Source of the DNA: Methanocorpusculum sp.
GTDB taxonomy: Archaea > Halobacteriota > Methanomicrobia > Methanomicrobiales > Methanocorpusculaceae
NCBI GenBank assembly: GCA_017399555.1
Contig: JAFQBW010000050.1
Coordinates: 1-64,000 of the forward strand
DNA length: 64,000 bases
Direction: 5' to 3'
Shown here: positions 42,529-52,899 of the stretch, in pieces
How positions within the stretch are numbered: position 1 is the first letter of the stretch
How the letters are laid out: the number at the start of each line of letters is the position of its first letter
Program-made: the position numbers and the translations under genes
Notes under the pieces: model-generated
The model's database searches: none
Told to the model about the DNA's origin: nothing
Seen by the model: only the letters and a program-made list of their open reading frames with translations

Positions 42529-43716
42529 AATCCGACAGACAGGTTTAGCAAGATGCCTGCGGGCATCCGGCGGGACCTCATACCAGCCGGCAGAAAGTAT
42601 GCGTTTTGTATAGACCGGTTCACGAACTCTGCCGGAACAGTCCCGGCACTTGTATCCCTTGCCCTTTCCGGCAGACGTCATTCTGCCCCCGCATACCGGA
42701 CAGCACGGAGACACCCGCACCTCTTTTTTTGCCGGACTGCGCAGACAAAACTTTTCCACATGGATAACTCCACCCTGGAAGCTGCCGAAAACTGTCAGCT
42801 CATCCCCTTCCAAGAGTTCGCGCACCACAGAACGGAACGACTTCGTCGGCTCAAACGCATAGCAGACCACCCCGTCAACAGCGAACGAAACATGCCCCCC
42901 GCGCTGAGTCGTCGGCAGAGCCGTAACTGTTCCGTCGAAAACATAAGACCTTCCTTCCAGGAACTCACCAGTGAAGGAAAGCATATGCGCATCCGTTCCC
43001 TGATTTGTTTCCCAGATAACAAACCGGCTGACCTCTTCTGTTTTCAGATACGAGACAGCTTTTTTCACCCACTCCGGAGACTCCCCGCGGATTCCAAACA
43101 GCACCGGATCTTTTCCATGCGGAATACAGACCGGTTTGTCTGCGGAAAAATCCCAGGTATCCCAGACATGCGGAAAGGTCGCTTCTGCAGACTCGCGAAT
43201 GGATTCCGCATCAAAAACCCGCGGCGTTCCAAACGCTTCCGGCTTCCGGTATGCCAGATACTCATAGGTTTTATCCGGCAGCTCTGCGCAGATTGCCGCA
43301 AGTGCCCCAATCAACCCCCGTTCGTTTTTGTATCCGCGATACACAGCCCCGACCGAATCAAGAACCGCCTTTGCTTCCTCTACCGTACAGAACTCCCGAA
43401 GCGCCTGATAGTAAAAATCCGGCGCAGGCTTTTTTGCACAGACCGCAAAACCCGGATTCGTATTCTCACAATCAAACATCCCGTATTTTTCTATAAACTC
43501 GCCGGCGGTTTGTGACGCAAATTCCATATCCCCGTCAAACTCAATGCACACCCCGGCATTTCCGCGTGTTTTCCACGGCACATTCGGATTCAGACGGATT
43601 AAACGCATATTTTTAACCGTACAGCCGCCCGCCTCGAGCGCTTCTGCTATGAGCGCTGCAAGGTACGTTGTACACATACCATCCGGAGAATCCGTATCAT
43701 CAAGTCCCAGATACAT
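42520..43716 (-). CDS. tiaS: tRNA(Ile2) 2-agmatinylcytidine synthetase
   Basis: Attaches agmatine to cytidine 34 of tRNA-Ile2 so that it reads AUA codons in archaea. The 398-residue protein starts MYLGLDDTDSPDGMCTTYLA, the kinase-like N-terminal motif, followed by KNMRLIRLNPNVPWKTRGNAG. An OB-fold part (about 275-325) and a C-terminal zinc ribbon, CCPVCGGRMTSAGKGKGYKC, complete the standard layout. A TATA-like ATATATGA lies about 43724-43734 on this strand. Confidence 0.95.
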   Translation of the reverse strand: MYLGLDDTDSPDGMCTTYLAALIAEALEAGGCTVKNMRLIRLNPNVPWKTRGNAGVCIEFDGDMEFASQTAGEFIEKYGMFDCENTNPGFAVCAKKPAPDFYYQALREFCTVEEAKAVLDSVGAVYRGYKNERGLIGALAAICAELPDKTYEYLAYRKPEAFGTPRVFDAESIRESAEATFPHVWDTWDFSADKPVCIPHGKDPVLFGIRGESPEWVKKAVSYLKTEEVSRFVIWETNQGTDAHMLSFTGEFLEGRSYVFDGTVTALPTTQRGGHVSFAVDGVVCYAFEPTKSFRSVVRELLEGDELTVFGSFQGGVIHVEKFCLRSPAKKEVRVSPCCPVCGGRMTSAGKGKGYKCRDCSGRVREPVYTKRILSAGWYEVPPDARRHLAKPVCRISE

Positions 43717-43816
43717 AAACGAGTATCATATATTGGCCGCTGGAAGAAGATAGTATTTTTCCTTCCCCGTTGAGGACATTTATATGGAAATCCGTGAAAA
43801 TTATAGATAACAGGCT

Positions 43817-44704
43817 ATGTACGGCATAATAGATATCGGGTCAAATACCATCCGCCTCGTCTTGTATATTGTCAGGGACGGAAAAATTCTCCCGATGCTC
43901 AACAAGAAGTTCACTGCAGGACTTGCAGGATACATCAAAAAAGGACATATGAGCGACAAGGGAAAAGAGAAACTCATCGAAGTTCTGATCGAATTCCGCC
44001 ATATTCTCACCCATATACAAACCGCAGAACTGTTCTGTATCGCAACAGCCCCTTTAAGAAATATTGACAATACCAAAGAGATTTGTGCCGCTGTTCTGGA
44101 ACGGACCGGGTTTTCCATAACTGTCCTTTCCGGAGAAGAGGAAGCGCTGTATGATTACTATGGTGCAATGCAGTCCGTACAGGAACCAAGCGGGCTCGTA
44201 ATTGACATAGGAGGCGGCAGTACCGAGTTTGTGTTCTATACAGAAAATTCCGTAAAATCCGTCTATTCTCTTCCAATCGGTTCGCTTACTGCATACACCA
44301 CCTATGTAAAAACCATCCTTCCAAGCAAAAAAGAGGAGAAGCTGATTGCCGAAGCGATTCGCGAGGCCGCATCAGACCTGCCGAAAGAGCGGCCGGAGGT
44401 TATCTGCGGAGTCGGCGGTTCAATTCGTGCCGCAGTAAAAATCTACAATGAACTCTTCGAAAATACCCTGCCTGCAGGACGAGTGGATTTGAAAAAACTG
44501 CAGACTCTGCTGAAGATTCCGCAGGACACGCTGGCAAAGGCAATCCTGAAAATCTCGCCGGAACGGATTCATACCTTCATCCCCGGACTGATTCTTCTCT
44601 GCACGATTGCAGAGATGTGGGACATCACGAAGATTTCTGTCAGTACCTCCGGCGTGAAGGAAGGATATCTGGCAGCACGTCTGCAGGAGCGCGGGGTGCT
44701 CTGA
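43817..44704 (+). CDS. ppx: Exopolyphosphatase (Ppx/GppA family)
   Basis: Removes terminal phosphate from polyphosphate (or acts on pppGpp in bacteria). The 295-residue protein has two actin-like blocks, IDIGSNTIRLVLYIV (about 4-18) and VIDIGGGSTEFVFY (about 132-145), and ends near the short archaeal length without the HD extension. Its stop shares bases with the ppk1 start (TGATG), so synthesis and breakdown of polyphosphate are encoded together. A TATA box lies at about 43779-43786. Confidence 0.9.
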   Translation: MYGIIDIGSNTIRLVLYIVRDGKILPMLNKKFTAGLAGYIKKGHMSDKGKEKLIEVLIEFRHILTHIQTAELFCIATAPLRNIDNTKEICAAVLERTGFSITVLSGEEEALYDYYGAMQSVQEPSGLVIDIGGGSTEFVFYTENSVKSVYSLPIGSLTAYTTYVKTILPSKKEEKLIAEAIREAASDLPKERPEVICGVGGSIRAAVKIYNELFENTLPAGRVDLKKLQTLLKIPQDTLAKAILKISPERIHTFIPGLILLCTIAEMWDITKISVSTSGVKEGYLAARLQERGVL

Positions 44705-46788
44705 TGCCTGCCCCCTATATGCAGAACCGGGAGCTTTCCTGGCTGCGGTTCAATGAACGTGTTTTGGCAGAAGCGGCAGATGAAAGCGTCCCGCTTCTGG
44801 AACGGCTCAAGTTCCTCTCCATTTTCACGAGCAATCTGGACGAGTTTTTCATGATCCGGGTTGGAAGTCTCTTCGATTTACAGTCGGTGAACGCTGAGGC
44901 GCTGGATTCCAAGACCGGGATGACCCCGAAAGAACAGCTCGATAAACTGTATGCGAGTGTACATCCGCTCATCAAAAAACGTGATGAGGTGTATTTCACC
45001 GTGGAGCAGAGGCTTCGAAAAGAAGGAATCGTCAACCTCTCAACAGCAGAGCTTTGCATTGAGGAGTTCCGCTTTGTCAAGCAGTACTATGAACAGGAGA
45101 TTGCCCCAATCCTTTCCCCGCAGATTGTAGATTCCCATCATCCCTTCCCGCATCTGCAAAGCAAAGTCCTGCATATCGGGGCTGTCCTGAAAGAGGAGGA
45201 AAAAACTCTCTTCGGTGTCATCCCTGTCCCGTCATCCCTGCCGGATATCATACAGATTCCGGGAACTGGCGTGCGGTACGTCAGAGTCGAGGACATCATC
45301 CTCGACCATGTGGAGCAGGTCTTTTCGATGTATCGGATTGCAGAAAAGACCATATTCTGCATCACGAGAAACGCGGACATCCATCCGGATGATGAAGCCT
45401 TTGACGTGAATCAGGATTTCCGGTCGAAGATGCAAAGGCTCCTGCAGGAACGCAGGCGTCTTGCCGCTGTCCGCCTGGAACTGAACAGCCCGGTCTCCGC
45501 AGAGTTTGAGAACTATCTCTGCGAGACGCTGGAGCTGAACCCTGAGCAGGTGTTTGTCTCCCGTGCCCCGCTGAAACTGTCCTATGCCTTCAGCCTGACA
45601 GCCCCGGACGGAGCAGAGAATCTGTGCTACAAGCCGTTTTCCCCCTGTCGGACGCCCGGGGTTTCCTACGACGGGCTGTTTCGCCAGATTGCAAAGCAGG
45701 ATATTCTGCTGTCCTACCCGTTCGAAAGCATGACGCCGTTTCTCCGTCTGATAAAAGAGGCCGCGGCTGATAAGAACGTTATTTCAATCAAGATTACCAT
45801 CTACCGCCTGGCACGCAAGGCAAAGCTGGTGGATTATCTCTGCCGGGCAGCAGAGAACGGGAAGGACGTCACAGTCTTTATTGAGCTTCGTGCACGCTTT
45901 GACGAGCAGAACAATATTGACTGGTCAGAACGTCTGGAGGATGCAGGATGCAGAATCATCTACGGATTCGAGGAGTACAAGATTCACTCCAAGGTCTGTC
46001 TGATTACCCGGAAAGAAAAGAGTTCCATCCGGTACTATACCCAGATTGGAACGGGCAATTACAACGAACGAACCGCTGCGCAGTACACGGATGTATCGCT
46101 GATGACCGCAAACCAGCAGATCGGATTGGAAGCAAACGAGTTCTTCCGCAACATGGCGCTTGGAAATCTCTACGGGAACTATTCCCATCTGCTGGTCTCT
46201 CCGGTGAGCCTTAAGGAAACAGTGCTTCGGTTAATTGACGAGGAGACGGCAAAAGGCCCGTCGGGCAGGATTCTGGTAAAGATTAACTCCATGACCGACG
46301 TGGATGTGATTGAGCATCTGCAGAAGGCTTCCGCCGCCGGCGTGCAGGTGAATCTGATTGTCCGCGGCATCTGCTGTATTCTGCCGGGAATCCCGGGCCT
46401 TACGGAGAACATCACCGTTCGAAGCATCGTTGGACGGTTCCTCGAACACTCGCGGATTTATGTGTTCGGAGATGGAGCGGAGGCGAAGATGTATATCGCA
46501 TCAGCAGATTTCATGACCAGAAACACCGAGCGCCGGGTGGAAGTTGCCTGCCCGATTTACAGCCCGGCAGTGCGGGAGAAACTGATGCACATCTTAGAGA
46601 CCGAGCTTGCGGATACCGTAAAGGCCCGGATGATGAAGCCTGACGGAACATATGAGCGGATTTCAGCTGACGGAATTGACAGCCAGCAGGTACTGCTGGA
46701 AGAAGCGGAAGCCGCAGAACGCGCCATCCCCGAGCAGGTTGAAGGATTCGTGCGGTCGCTTCTTACAAAGTTTCGCGACTGGCGGTAA
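44704..46788 (+). CDS. ppk1: Polyphosphate kinase 1
   Basis: Makes polyphosphate from ATP, reversibly. With ATG at 44704, overlapping the ppx stop by one base, the protein has 694 residues and starts MPAPYMQNRELSWLRFNERV, the family's N-terminal motif. The catalytic part shows ITIYRLARKAKLVD, EDAGCRIIYGFEEYKIHSK with the first active histidine, IGTGNYNERTA, and VGRFLEHSRIYVFGDG. The longer frame from 44617 lies inside ppx and is rejected. Confidence 0.96.
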   Translation: MPAPYMQNRELSWLRFNERVLAEAADESVPLLERLKFLSIFTSNLDEFFMIRVGSLFDLQSVNAEALDSKTGMTPKEQLDKLYASVHPLIKKRDEVYFTVEQRLRKEGIVNLSTAELCIEEFRFVKQYYEQEIAPILSPQIVDSHHPFPHLQSKVLHIGAVLKEEEKTLFGVIPVPSSLPDIIQIPGTGVRYVRVEDIILDHVEQVFSMYRIAEKTIFCITRNADIHPDDEAFDVNQDFRSKMQRLLQERRRLAAVRLELNSPVSAEFENYLCETLELNPEQVFVSRAPLKLSYAFSLTAPDGAENLCYKPFSPCRTPGVSYDGLFRQIAKQDILLSYPFESMTPFLRLIKEAAADKNVISIKITIYRLARKAKLVDYLCRAAENGKDVTVFIELRARFDEQNNIDWSERLEDAGCRIIYGFEEYKIHSKVCLITRKEKSSIRYYTQIGTGNYNERTAAQYTDVSLMTANQQIGLEANEFFRNMALGNLYGNYSHLLVSPVSLKETVLRLIDEETAKGPSGRILVKINSMTDVDVIEHLQKASAAGVQVNLIVRGICCILPGIPGLTENITVRSIVGRFLEHSRIYVFGDGAEAKMYIASADFMTRNTERRVEVACPIYSPAVREKLMHILETELADTVKARMMKPDGTYERISADGIDSQQVLLEEAEAAERAIPEQVEGFVRSLLTKFRDWR

Positions 46789-46832
46789 GCGGACGGCACA
46801 TTAATCCCTTCGCAGATGAAATGGTTATCTGT

Positions 46833-47759
46833 ATGCGGTATTATCTGCGAAACGACACCCTGATTATCCGCGGCGATTTCCGTGCGGCAAGCAACGGCGC
46901 GGAAGGCGGATTAAAGGATGCAAAGACGCTTCTAAACGTCAGCATACCGCGGGGCTTTTCAGAAAATGCCGCAGGGTATCTGGAACGCATCTCGGCGCGG
47001 AACGGATTTCTGCATCCGTACTTCGGGCTTTTAACAGCCGTTCCCATGCAGAATCTCTGCATTGCCCAGTACGATTACATAACAGCCTTTGTAACCGCCG
47101 CCGTATCAGACAGAAACCGCACCATCAATATCATTGTAACCTCCGCAAAACCGCTGACGGATGCCGCGCTTCTTGGTGCGATGATGACCGTAACGGAGGC
47201 AAAGATGAAGGTTATTGCCGAGCGGAAACTTCCGGCAACAGCCCAATCCACCGATGCGGTAATCGTCGCCGCGGAAAAGAACGGCTCTGCCGCAGAAGAG
47301 TTCGCCGGCCCCTTAACGGAGGTCGGCATGCGGATTGCAAAAGCCGTATCCCATGCTTTAACAGAAGCCTTTGTCCGCTTCGACAACTATCTCTTAACCA
47401 ACTGGGGAATTTCCAGGGGATGGGGAGGAGGGGCATCTGCTCTTATGAAGCGCAAACGCCCGTCCTTTTTTATCCTCAGCCGCTACGGAGGCGAACACTG
47501 GAACGAATGGGTGCCGGAAGGCTGTCCCTACCATCCCTGCCATAATTTTGCAGAACAGCAGTGCGACTTCTGCTACTGCCCGCTCTACCCCTGTAAGGAT
47601 ACGGAACTCTCGGAAGAGATTGATACGCCTGCAGGAAAACTCTGGAGCTGTATGGACTGCCGCTTCATCCACGAGCCGGCGGTTGTAAAACATCTCAAAG
47701 AAAATCCCGAAGCGGGAATGGCTGAACTGAAAGCGGTTCTCAGGAACGCGGGAAAATAG
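46833..47759 (+). CDS. cbiZ: Adenosylcobinamide amidohydrolase (CbiZ) fused to a cysteine-rich domain
   Basis: A 308-residue, two-domain protein. The first 200 residues match CbiZ, which cuts adenosylcobinamide so that the corrin can be salvaged: NVSIPRGFSENAAGYLERI, TAVPMQNLCIAQYD and TDAALLGAMMTVTEAK. The last 80 residues are a cysteine-rich small domain: CPYHPCHNFAEQQCDFCYCPLYPC and WSCMDCRFIHEP, which probably binds metal. The ATG at 46821 would add four residues. Such fusions occur in methanogens. It is a single-gene unit. Confidence 0.86.
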   Translation: MRYYLRNDTLIIRGDFRAASNGAEGGLKDAKTLLNVSIPRGFSENAAGYLERISARNGFLHPYFGLLTAVPMQNLCIAQYDYITAFVTAAVSDRNRTINIIVTSAKPLTDAALLGAMMTVTEAKMKVIAERKLPATAQSTDAVIVAAEKNGSAAEEFAGPLTEVGMRIAKAVSHALTEAFVRFDNYLLTNWGISRGWGGGASALMKRKRPSFFILSRYGGEHWNEWVPEGCPYHPCHNFAEQQCDFCYCPLYPCKDTELSEEIDTPAGKLWSCMDCRFIHEPAVVKHLKENPEAGMAELKAVLRNAGK

Positions 47760-47779
47760 AATACAAAAGGGAAAAACCC

Positions 47780-47938
47780 TTACTTTCTCTTTTTGGGTTT
47801 TGACTTGCAGGCACATGCCGCGCCGCATCCGCATCCGCAGTCGCCCTGAAGCGCCTTGCGGACCATCTTTATGAAAAAGAAAAGGATTGCCGCGGCAACC
47901 GCCACAAAGGCGATTCCCCAGACAATATCAGAAACCAA
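47780..47938 (-). CDS. FeoB-associated Cys-rich membrane protein
   Basis: A 52-residue membrane protein: one helix ([20 protein letters not shown]) and a cysteine- and lysine-rich tail ([20 protein letters not shown]). I place the start at TTG (47936-47938), inside the last codons of feoB, because a strong GGAGGT ribosome site (47951-47946) lies seven bases before it; ATG at 47983 would overlap feoB too far. Small proteins of this kind follow feoB in many anaerobes and may help ferrous iron uptake. The third gene of feoA-feoB. Confidence 0.85.
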   Translation of the reverse strand: MVSDIVWGIAFVAVAAAILFFFIKMVRKALQGDCGCGCGAACACKSKPKKRK

Positions 47939-49886
47939 GGAGGAGACCTCCCTGGTAGATGATAAACGAGACAATCCATGCAACTGCGAGCATCAGAACT
48001 GCTGCGAAGAGAGTGAACTTCCAGGAGTGAGATTCCTTCTTGATGGTGAAGAGTGCTGCAAGACACGGGATGTAGAGCAGGACAAACGCCATGAAGGAGA
48101 AGGAAGACAGCGGAGTGAACACGTTGACTAAGACATCGCCGAGTGCCTCCTCGCCGACACCGTAGAGCGTTCCAAAGGTACCGACGACAACTTCCTTTGC
48201 GAGAAGACCCATGATGATAGCAACAGCCGCCTCCATGAATCCGAATCCAAGCGGAGCGAAGAACGGTGCGATAGCATTTCCAATCATACCGAGGATGGAG
48301 TCAGCAGAGCCGTACTCGACGCCCATTGGAAGGGATGCAAGAAGCCAGACAACCAGACAGGCTGCGAAGATAATCGTTCCGGCTCTTACTAAGAACTCCT
48401 TTGCGTTGTGCCAGGTGTGGTGCAGAACTCCCTTGATGGTCGGCAGTCTGTACGGCGGCATCTCAAGGACGAACTCGGTCTGTCCCTCTCTGAAGATGGT
48501 CTTTCTTAAGAGGAAACCAACGATTAATGCGACCACAATTCCGAGGAAGTAGATGGCAAACATTGCGAGACCCTGGAACTCCGGTGCAACAAAGATACCG
48601 ACTAACAGAAGGTAAACCGGCATTCTGGCACCGCAGGACATGTACGGAGTCAGAAGCATCGTAAGCTTTCTTTCGCGTTCGGTCTCCAGCGTGCGGCAGG
48701 CCATGATTGCCGGAACACTGCATCCGAAACCAAGAATCATTGGGATGAAGGCTTTTCCGTGGAGACCTAAAGCGTGCATAATTCTGTCCATTAAGACAGC
48801 GACACGGGCAAGGTATCCGGAACCTTCCATGATTGCGAGCAGGAAGAACATGATGATAATGTTCGGCAGGAAGACAACAACTCCTCCAACACCGCCAATG
48901 ATTCCATCGACTACCAGGGAGGTAACCCACTCAGGGGCTGCGATTGCTTCAAGTGCACCGCCGCAGACTTCTCCAAGCCATCCGAAGAATGTCTCAATCC
49001 ATTCCATTGGCGGAGCACCGACAGTAAAGACAATCTGGAAGATGAGGTACATAATGACCGCAAAGATCGGGAATCCAAGCCAGCGGTTGGTAAGAATCTT
49101 ATCGATACGTCCGGTCTGACTCTTTCCGCCTGCCTGCATGGTGTGGACGGACTCGTGAAGGATGCCTGCGATATATGCGTAGCGTGCGTCTGCGACAACT
49201 TCATTGATTTCTGCACCGCAGACGGTTTCGATGTGCTTTCTGGTGGCGGTAATCTCTGCCGGCTCACCCTCGGTCTTATTTAAGAGGGCAAAGATTGCGT
49301 CAAAGCGGTCTGCCGGAGTCTTGGCGATTTCTCCGAGGTGCTCTTCGAACTCGTCAGAGTAGTGCGGGAGCTTCTTTGCCGGAGCAGGTTTTGCGATGAC
49401 TTCCTTCAAGAGCTCGTCGCGTCCGGTTTTGTCGATTGCCTCGATTTTGACAACCGGAACACCAAGCATATTGGAAAGTTTCTTCGTATCGATAACAAAC
49501 CCTTCCGCTTCCGCATATTTATTCATGTTGAGTGCAAGGATAAGCGGACAGCCAAGCTCGATGAGCTGGAGGGTTAAATAGAGGTTTCTTTCGAGGTGTG
49601 CCGCATCAACGATGTTGACGACAGCATCCGGTTTTTCGTTTCTGAGGAACTCAGATGCAAGCTCTTCATCTAATGCACGGGAGGATAAACTGTAAGTTCC
49701 CGGAAGGTCAACGATTTCCAGCGTGTATCCGTTGTATTCTGCCTTTCCTTCCATGCGTTCAACGGTAACGGTCTTACCCGGCCAGTTTCCGACATGGTTG
49801 TGCAGACCGGTTAATGCGTTGAAGAGCGTGGTCTTTCCGGCATTCGGATTTCCGGCAAGGGCGACGGTGAGTTTCTTCCCGCTCAT
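47928..49886 (-). CDS. feoB: Ferrous iron transport protein B
   Basis: Membrane carrier for ferrous iron, 652 residues. An N-terminal GTPase domain shows G1 GNPNAGKT (about 12-19), [10 protein letters not shown] and [10 protein letters not shown] (NKxD-like, with the variation NMNK-Y). The membrane part has the two inward-facing Gate regions ([13 protein letters not shown] and [17 protein letters not shown]). Its start overlaps feoA by four bases and its end overlaps the Cys-rich protein gene by 11 bases. Confidence 0.96.
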   Translation of the reverse strand: MSGKKLTVALAGNPNAGKTTLFNALTGLHNHVGNWPGKTVTVERMEGKAEYNGYTLEIVDLPGTYSLSSRALDEELASEFLRNEKPDAVVNIVDAAHLERNLYLTLQLIELGCPLILALNMNKYAEAEGFVIDTKKLSNMLGVPVVKIEAIDKTGRDELLKEVIAKPAPAKKLPHYSDEFEEHLGEIAKTPADRFDAIFALLNKTEGEPAEITATRKHIETVCGAEINEVVADARYAYIAGILHESVHTMQAGGKSQTGRIDKILTNRWLGFPIFAVIMYLIFQIVFTVGAPPMEWIETFFGWLGEVCGGALEAIAAPEWVTSLVVDGIIGGVGGVVVFLPNIIIMFFLLAIMEGSGYLARVAVLMDRIMHALGLHGKAFIPMILGFGCSVPAIMACRTLETERERKLTMLLTPYMSCGARMPVYLLLVGIFVAPEFQGLAMFAIYFLGIVVALIVGFLLRKTIFREGQTEFVLEMPPYRLPTIKGVLHHTWHNAKEFLVRAGTIIFAACLVVWLLASLPMGVEYGSADSILGMIGNAIAPFFAPLGFGFMEAAVAIIMGLLAKEVVVGTFGTLYGVGEEALGDVLVNVFTPLSSFSFMAFVLLYIPCLAALFTIKKESHSWKFTLFAAVLMLAVAWIVSFIIYQGGLLLGF

Positions 49887-50125
49887 ACCACCGTCACCTC
49901 AATACCTTCTGCTTCCTTCTTGCGTAATGCAAGACGGCAGCCTTTTACCTCGAGGACAATGGGGTCCCCGAGAGGTGCTTCTCCGCACACGGTAACACGC
50001 GTACCGCATGTCATGCCAAGCTCAAGGAGGCGGTGACGAAGACTGTCACTGACTCCGTTGAACCTGGTAACCTGGACGGTCTGTCCGGGTTTTACATTCC
50101 GAAGAGACATGCTCGTAGATTGCAT
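49883..50125 (-). CDS. feoA: Ferrous iron transport protein A
   Basis: An 80-residue SH3-like cytoplasmic protein that works with FeoB in ferrous iron uptake: [34 protein letters not shown], then [26 protein letters not shown]. Length and motifs are standard. It is the first gene of the feoAB operon and is preceded by two strong palindromes (50163-50179 and 50192-50208). Confidence 0.95.
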   Translation of the reverse strand: MQSTSMSLRNVKPGQTVQVTRFNGVSDSLRHRLLELGMTCGTRVTVCGEAPLGDPIVLEVKGCRLALRKKEAEGIEVTVV

Positions 50126-50478
50126 GAAATCTATGTTTTTTGTTCGGTTGTAATAAGCTGAATCCGAAAAAGTTTCGGAAGAGTTCGATTATCCGAAACT
50201 TTTTCGGATTAAAAAACCATTTCCGAAAAAGAGCGCAGGAAGGCATTTAATGGATGAAAGAAGCCCAGTATGCAGAGGTTTCGGATTTTTCCGGAAAACC
50301 GGAACTTTTGCGGCTCTGGTTTATCACAACCGAACGACAGAATATAGTTGGGAGGAGATAGAAAGAAAAAAAGGAAACAATACCGCGGGATAAATCTCTC
50401 CATAACAATAAAAATACACAACCTCACAAAAAACTTCTTTGCATGTAAAGGGACAATCCCTTTCTCTTCTAAAAAAAG
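50126..50478. other. feoAB regulatory gap
   Basis: The 353-base gap between feoA and the copper ATPase contains the paired palindromes described next, a further half-site TTCCGAAAAAG (about 50220-50230) and TTTCGGATTTTTCCGGAAAACCGG (about 50279-50301). No gene is seen. The left end of the ATPase gene lies beyond at 50479. Confidence 0.55.
50163..50208. promoter_or_regulatory. Two palindromic operators upstream of feoA
   Basis: TCCGAAA-AAG-TTTCGGA (50163-50179) and TCCGAAA-CTT-TTTCGGA (50192-50208) have seven-base perfect arms and centres 29 bases apart. The pair also forms a 19-base inverted repeat (50161-50179 and 50192-50210). An A/T-rich stretch that may be the TATA box lies just upstream (50208-50215 on the minus strand). 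A metal-sensing repressor would bind here; the family is not shown. Confidence 0.65.
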
Positions 50479-52896
50479 TTATGCGGATTCCACAGCCGTG
50501 ACCGTGAAATCCTCAGCCTCGACAGCCGCCTTTAAGTCAGCATCAGAGACCTCTTTGGTAAGTGTTACCACTGCTTTTTTCTCATCCAGACTGACATCGA
50601 CCGCTTCGACGCCGTCAACTGCCTGGAGCGCGTTGGTTACTGCTTTGACGCAGTGTTTGCACATCATTCCTTCAACACAAATAATCTTCTGCATAGTTTC
50701 TTCACCTGCTGGTTCTGGTTTGTATTCAATCTCTTCTGCCGGCTCTTTAAAGAACCGGAGGCGCAGTGCGTTGGAGACAACGCAGACGGACGAACAGCTC
50801 ATCGCAAGAGCCGCGATTCCCGGCGAGAGCAGGATGCCGAACGGCGCATAGAGAATGCCTGCCGCAAGCGGGATGCCGACTGTGTTGTAGATGAACGCCC
50901 AGAAGAGGTTCTGCTTTACGTTTCTGATGGTTGCCCGGCTCAGGCAGACGGCGGTTGCCGCAGCCATTGGGTCACTGTTCATGAGGATGATATCCGCAGA
51001 TTCGAGCGCGATATCCGCACCGGCGCCGATAGCCATACCGATGTCTGCCCGGGCAAGGGACGGCGCATCGTTGATGCCGTCTCCGGCCATGATAACCCGG
51101 TGACCTTCCGCCTGCATTTTGCGGACGGCGGCTTCCTTATCCGCCGGGAGGAGGTCGGCATAGTATGCGTCAACGCCGGTCTCTTCAGCAACCCGGGACG
51201 CGGTTGCCTCTGCATCGCCGGTCAGCATCACAACCCGCATACCAAGCTCATGGAAGCGGGCAACCGTCTTTGCCGCGGTCGGTCTGACCGCATCCGAGAC
51301 AGTCATCGCCCCAAGCGGCACGGACTCGCGGGCAAAGAAAATCTGTGCCCGGGACGCGGGAATCTCCGGAAACGCTCCGGAAACGCCGGACTCCTGCATA
51401 TAGGCAGGATTTCCGGCATAGTAGCGGACACCGTCTAAGACCGCAGTCACACCGCGGCCCGGAACTGCTGTAAAGTCCGAAACCGGGGCAGGGGCAATGT
51501 TCTGCGTCTTGGCAAACGCCAGAACCGCTGCTGCAAGCGGATGCTCAGACGGCGCCTCAACGGCGGCCGCGGCAGCAAGCAGCTCCTCGCGGGAGATACC
51601 GTCTGCTGCAAAGATGCCGTCGACTGCCGGTTTTCCCTCGGTAAGCGTTCCGGTCTTGTCAAAGACAATCGTATCCGCCTTGCCTGCGGTCTCCAGCGTC
51701 TCGGCGGACTTAATCAGGATACCAAGCGACGCCGCCTTGCCGGTTCCAACCATAATCGCGACCGGCGTTGCAAGGCCCAAAGCGCACGGACAGGAGATGA
51801 CCAGCACCGAGATGGCAACGCCGAGCGAAAAGGAAAGCCCGGCTCCAAGAAACATCCAGATGCAGAAGACAATAAACGCGATTAAGATAACCGTCGGGAC
51901 AAAGACGCCTGCAACCTTATCTGCGAGACGGGCAATCGGCGCTTTGGATGCAGAAGCATCCCGCACCAGTTCGATAATCTGGGCAAGCGTCGTATCATCG
52001 CCGACCTTCTCCGCACGGAAACGGATCGTGCCGTACAGACAAATCGTTCCGGCCTGCACCGAATCGCCGGCACGCTTGGTGACCGGCAGACTTTCTCCGG
52101 TCAGCGCAGAGGTGTCAACCGAAGAGCTTCCTTCCAGGACCGTGCCGTCCACCGGGATTTTCCCTCCCGGACGAACGATAACCACATCGCCTGCGGCAAC
52201 GTCTGCAATCGGAAGCGTCTGCTCCTCTCCATTCCGGATGACCGTTGCCGTCTTCGGGGCAAGGTCAAGCAGGCGGGTAACCGCCTCCGTGGTCTTTCCC
52301 TTCGAGCGGGACTCTAAATACTTGCCGACCGTCACCAGCGTCAGAATTGTTCCCGCAGACTCAAAGTAGAGATGCGAAGCCGGAGCACCGAAGAGCATGC
52401 TTACCAGAACCACAAAGCTGTAGAGCAGGGCAGCACCAGAGCCTATGGCCACCAGCGAATCCATGTTCGGAGAAGAGCGGACAAGCGCCGGAATACCCTG
52501 CACGAAGTACTTCCGGTTCAAAATAACAATCGGGATAACGATAATCAGCTGCAGAATGCCAGAGGCAGTTGCCGGAATCGGCAGCGGCAGGCCAAGCATT
52601 GGACCCATGCTCACATAAAGCAGCGGGATTAAGAGACACAAAGAGCCGACTAACCGGCGCTTCATGGACTGATACTCAGGGGCTACCTCCTTTCTTCCGG
52701 AAAGCGCCTTGTATCCGGCATTGGTTACGGCATCGATGATAATCTCCTCCGCAACGCCTTCCGCTTCCACGGTCAGCGTATTGGCGAGCAGATTTACCCG
52801 GGCCTCGGTGATTCCCGGAATCTTCGATACCGCACGCTCTACGTTTAATGCGCATGCCTGACAGGACATGCCAAGGACGGTATAGGTTTGTTTCAT
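50479..52896 (-). CDS. copA: Copper-translocating P1B-type ATPase with two HMA domains
   Basis: An 805-residue heavy-metal pump. The N-terminal HMA domain has [14 protein letters not shown] (Cys12, Cys15). Eight membrane helices, the [10 protein letters not shown] motif, the phosphorylation site DKTGTLTEG, and [16 protein letters not shown] follow. Unusually a second HMA domain is attached at the C-terminus after residue 735 ([13 protein letters not shown]). CPC and the rest suggest copper or silver export. It starts four bases before the sua5 stop and is probably cotranscribed with it. No copper regulator is seen nearby. Confidence 0.94.
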   Translation of the reverse strand: MKQTYTVLGMSCQACALNVERAVSKIPGITEARVNLLANTLTVEAEGVAEEIIIDAVTNAGYKALSGRKEVAPEYQSMKRRLVGSLCLLIPLLYVSMGPMLGLPLPIPATASGILQLIIVIPIVILNRKYFVQGIPALVRSSPNMDSLVAIGSGAALLYSFVVLVSMLFGAPASHLYFESAGTILTLVTVGKYLESRSKGKTTEAVTRLLDLAPKTATVIRNGEEQTLPIADVAAGDVVIVRPGGKIPVDGTVLEGSSSVDTSALTGESLPVTKRAGDSVQAGTICLYGTIRFRAEKVGDDTTLAQIIELVRDASASKAPIARLADKVAGVFVPTVILIAFIVFCIWMFLGAGLSFSLGVAISVLVISCPCALGLATPVAIMVGTGKAASLGILIKSAETLETAGKADTIVFDKTGTLTEGKPAVDGIFAADGISREELLAAAAAVEAPSEHPLAAAVLAFAKTQNIAPAPVSDFTAVPGRGVTAVLDGVRYYAGNPAYMQESGVSGAFPEIPASRAQIFFARESVPLGAMTVSDAVRPTAAKTVARFHELGMRVVMLTGDAEATASRVAEETGVDAYYADLLPADKEAAVRKMQAEGHRVIMAGDGINDAPSLARADIGMAIGAGADIALESADIILMNSDPMAAATAVCLSRATIRNVKQNLFWAFIYNTVGIPLAAGILYAPFGILLSPGIAALAMSCSSVCVVSNALRLRFFKEPAEEIEYKPEPAGEETMQKIICVEGMMCKHCVKAVTNALQAVDGVEAVDVSLDEKKAVVTLTKEVSDADLKAAVEAEDFTVTAVESA

Positions 52897-52899
52897 AAA

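Noticed and set aside
44617-44703. A longer start for polyphosphate kinase
   Set aside because: It lies inside ppx; the ATG at 44704 overlaps the ppx stop as TGATG and matches the family start.
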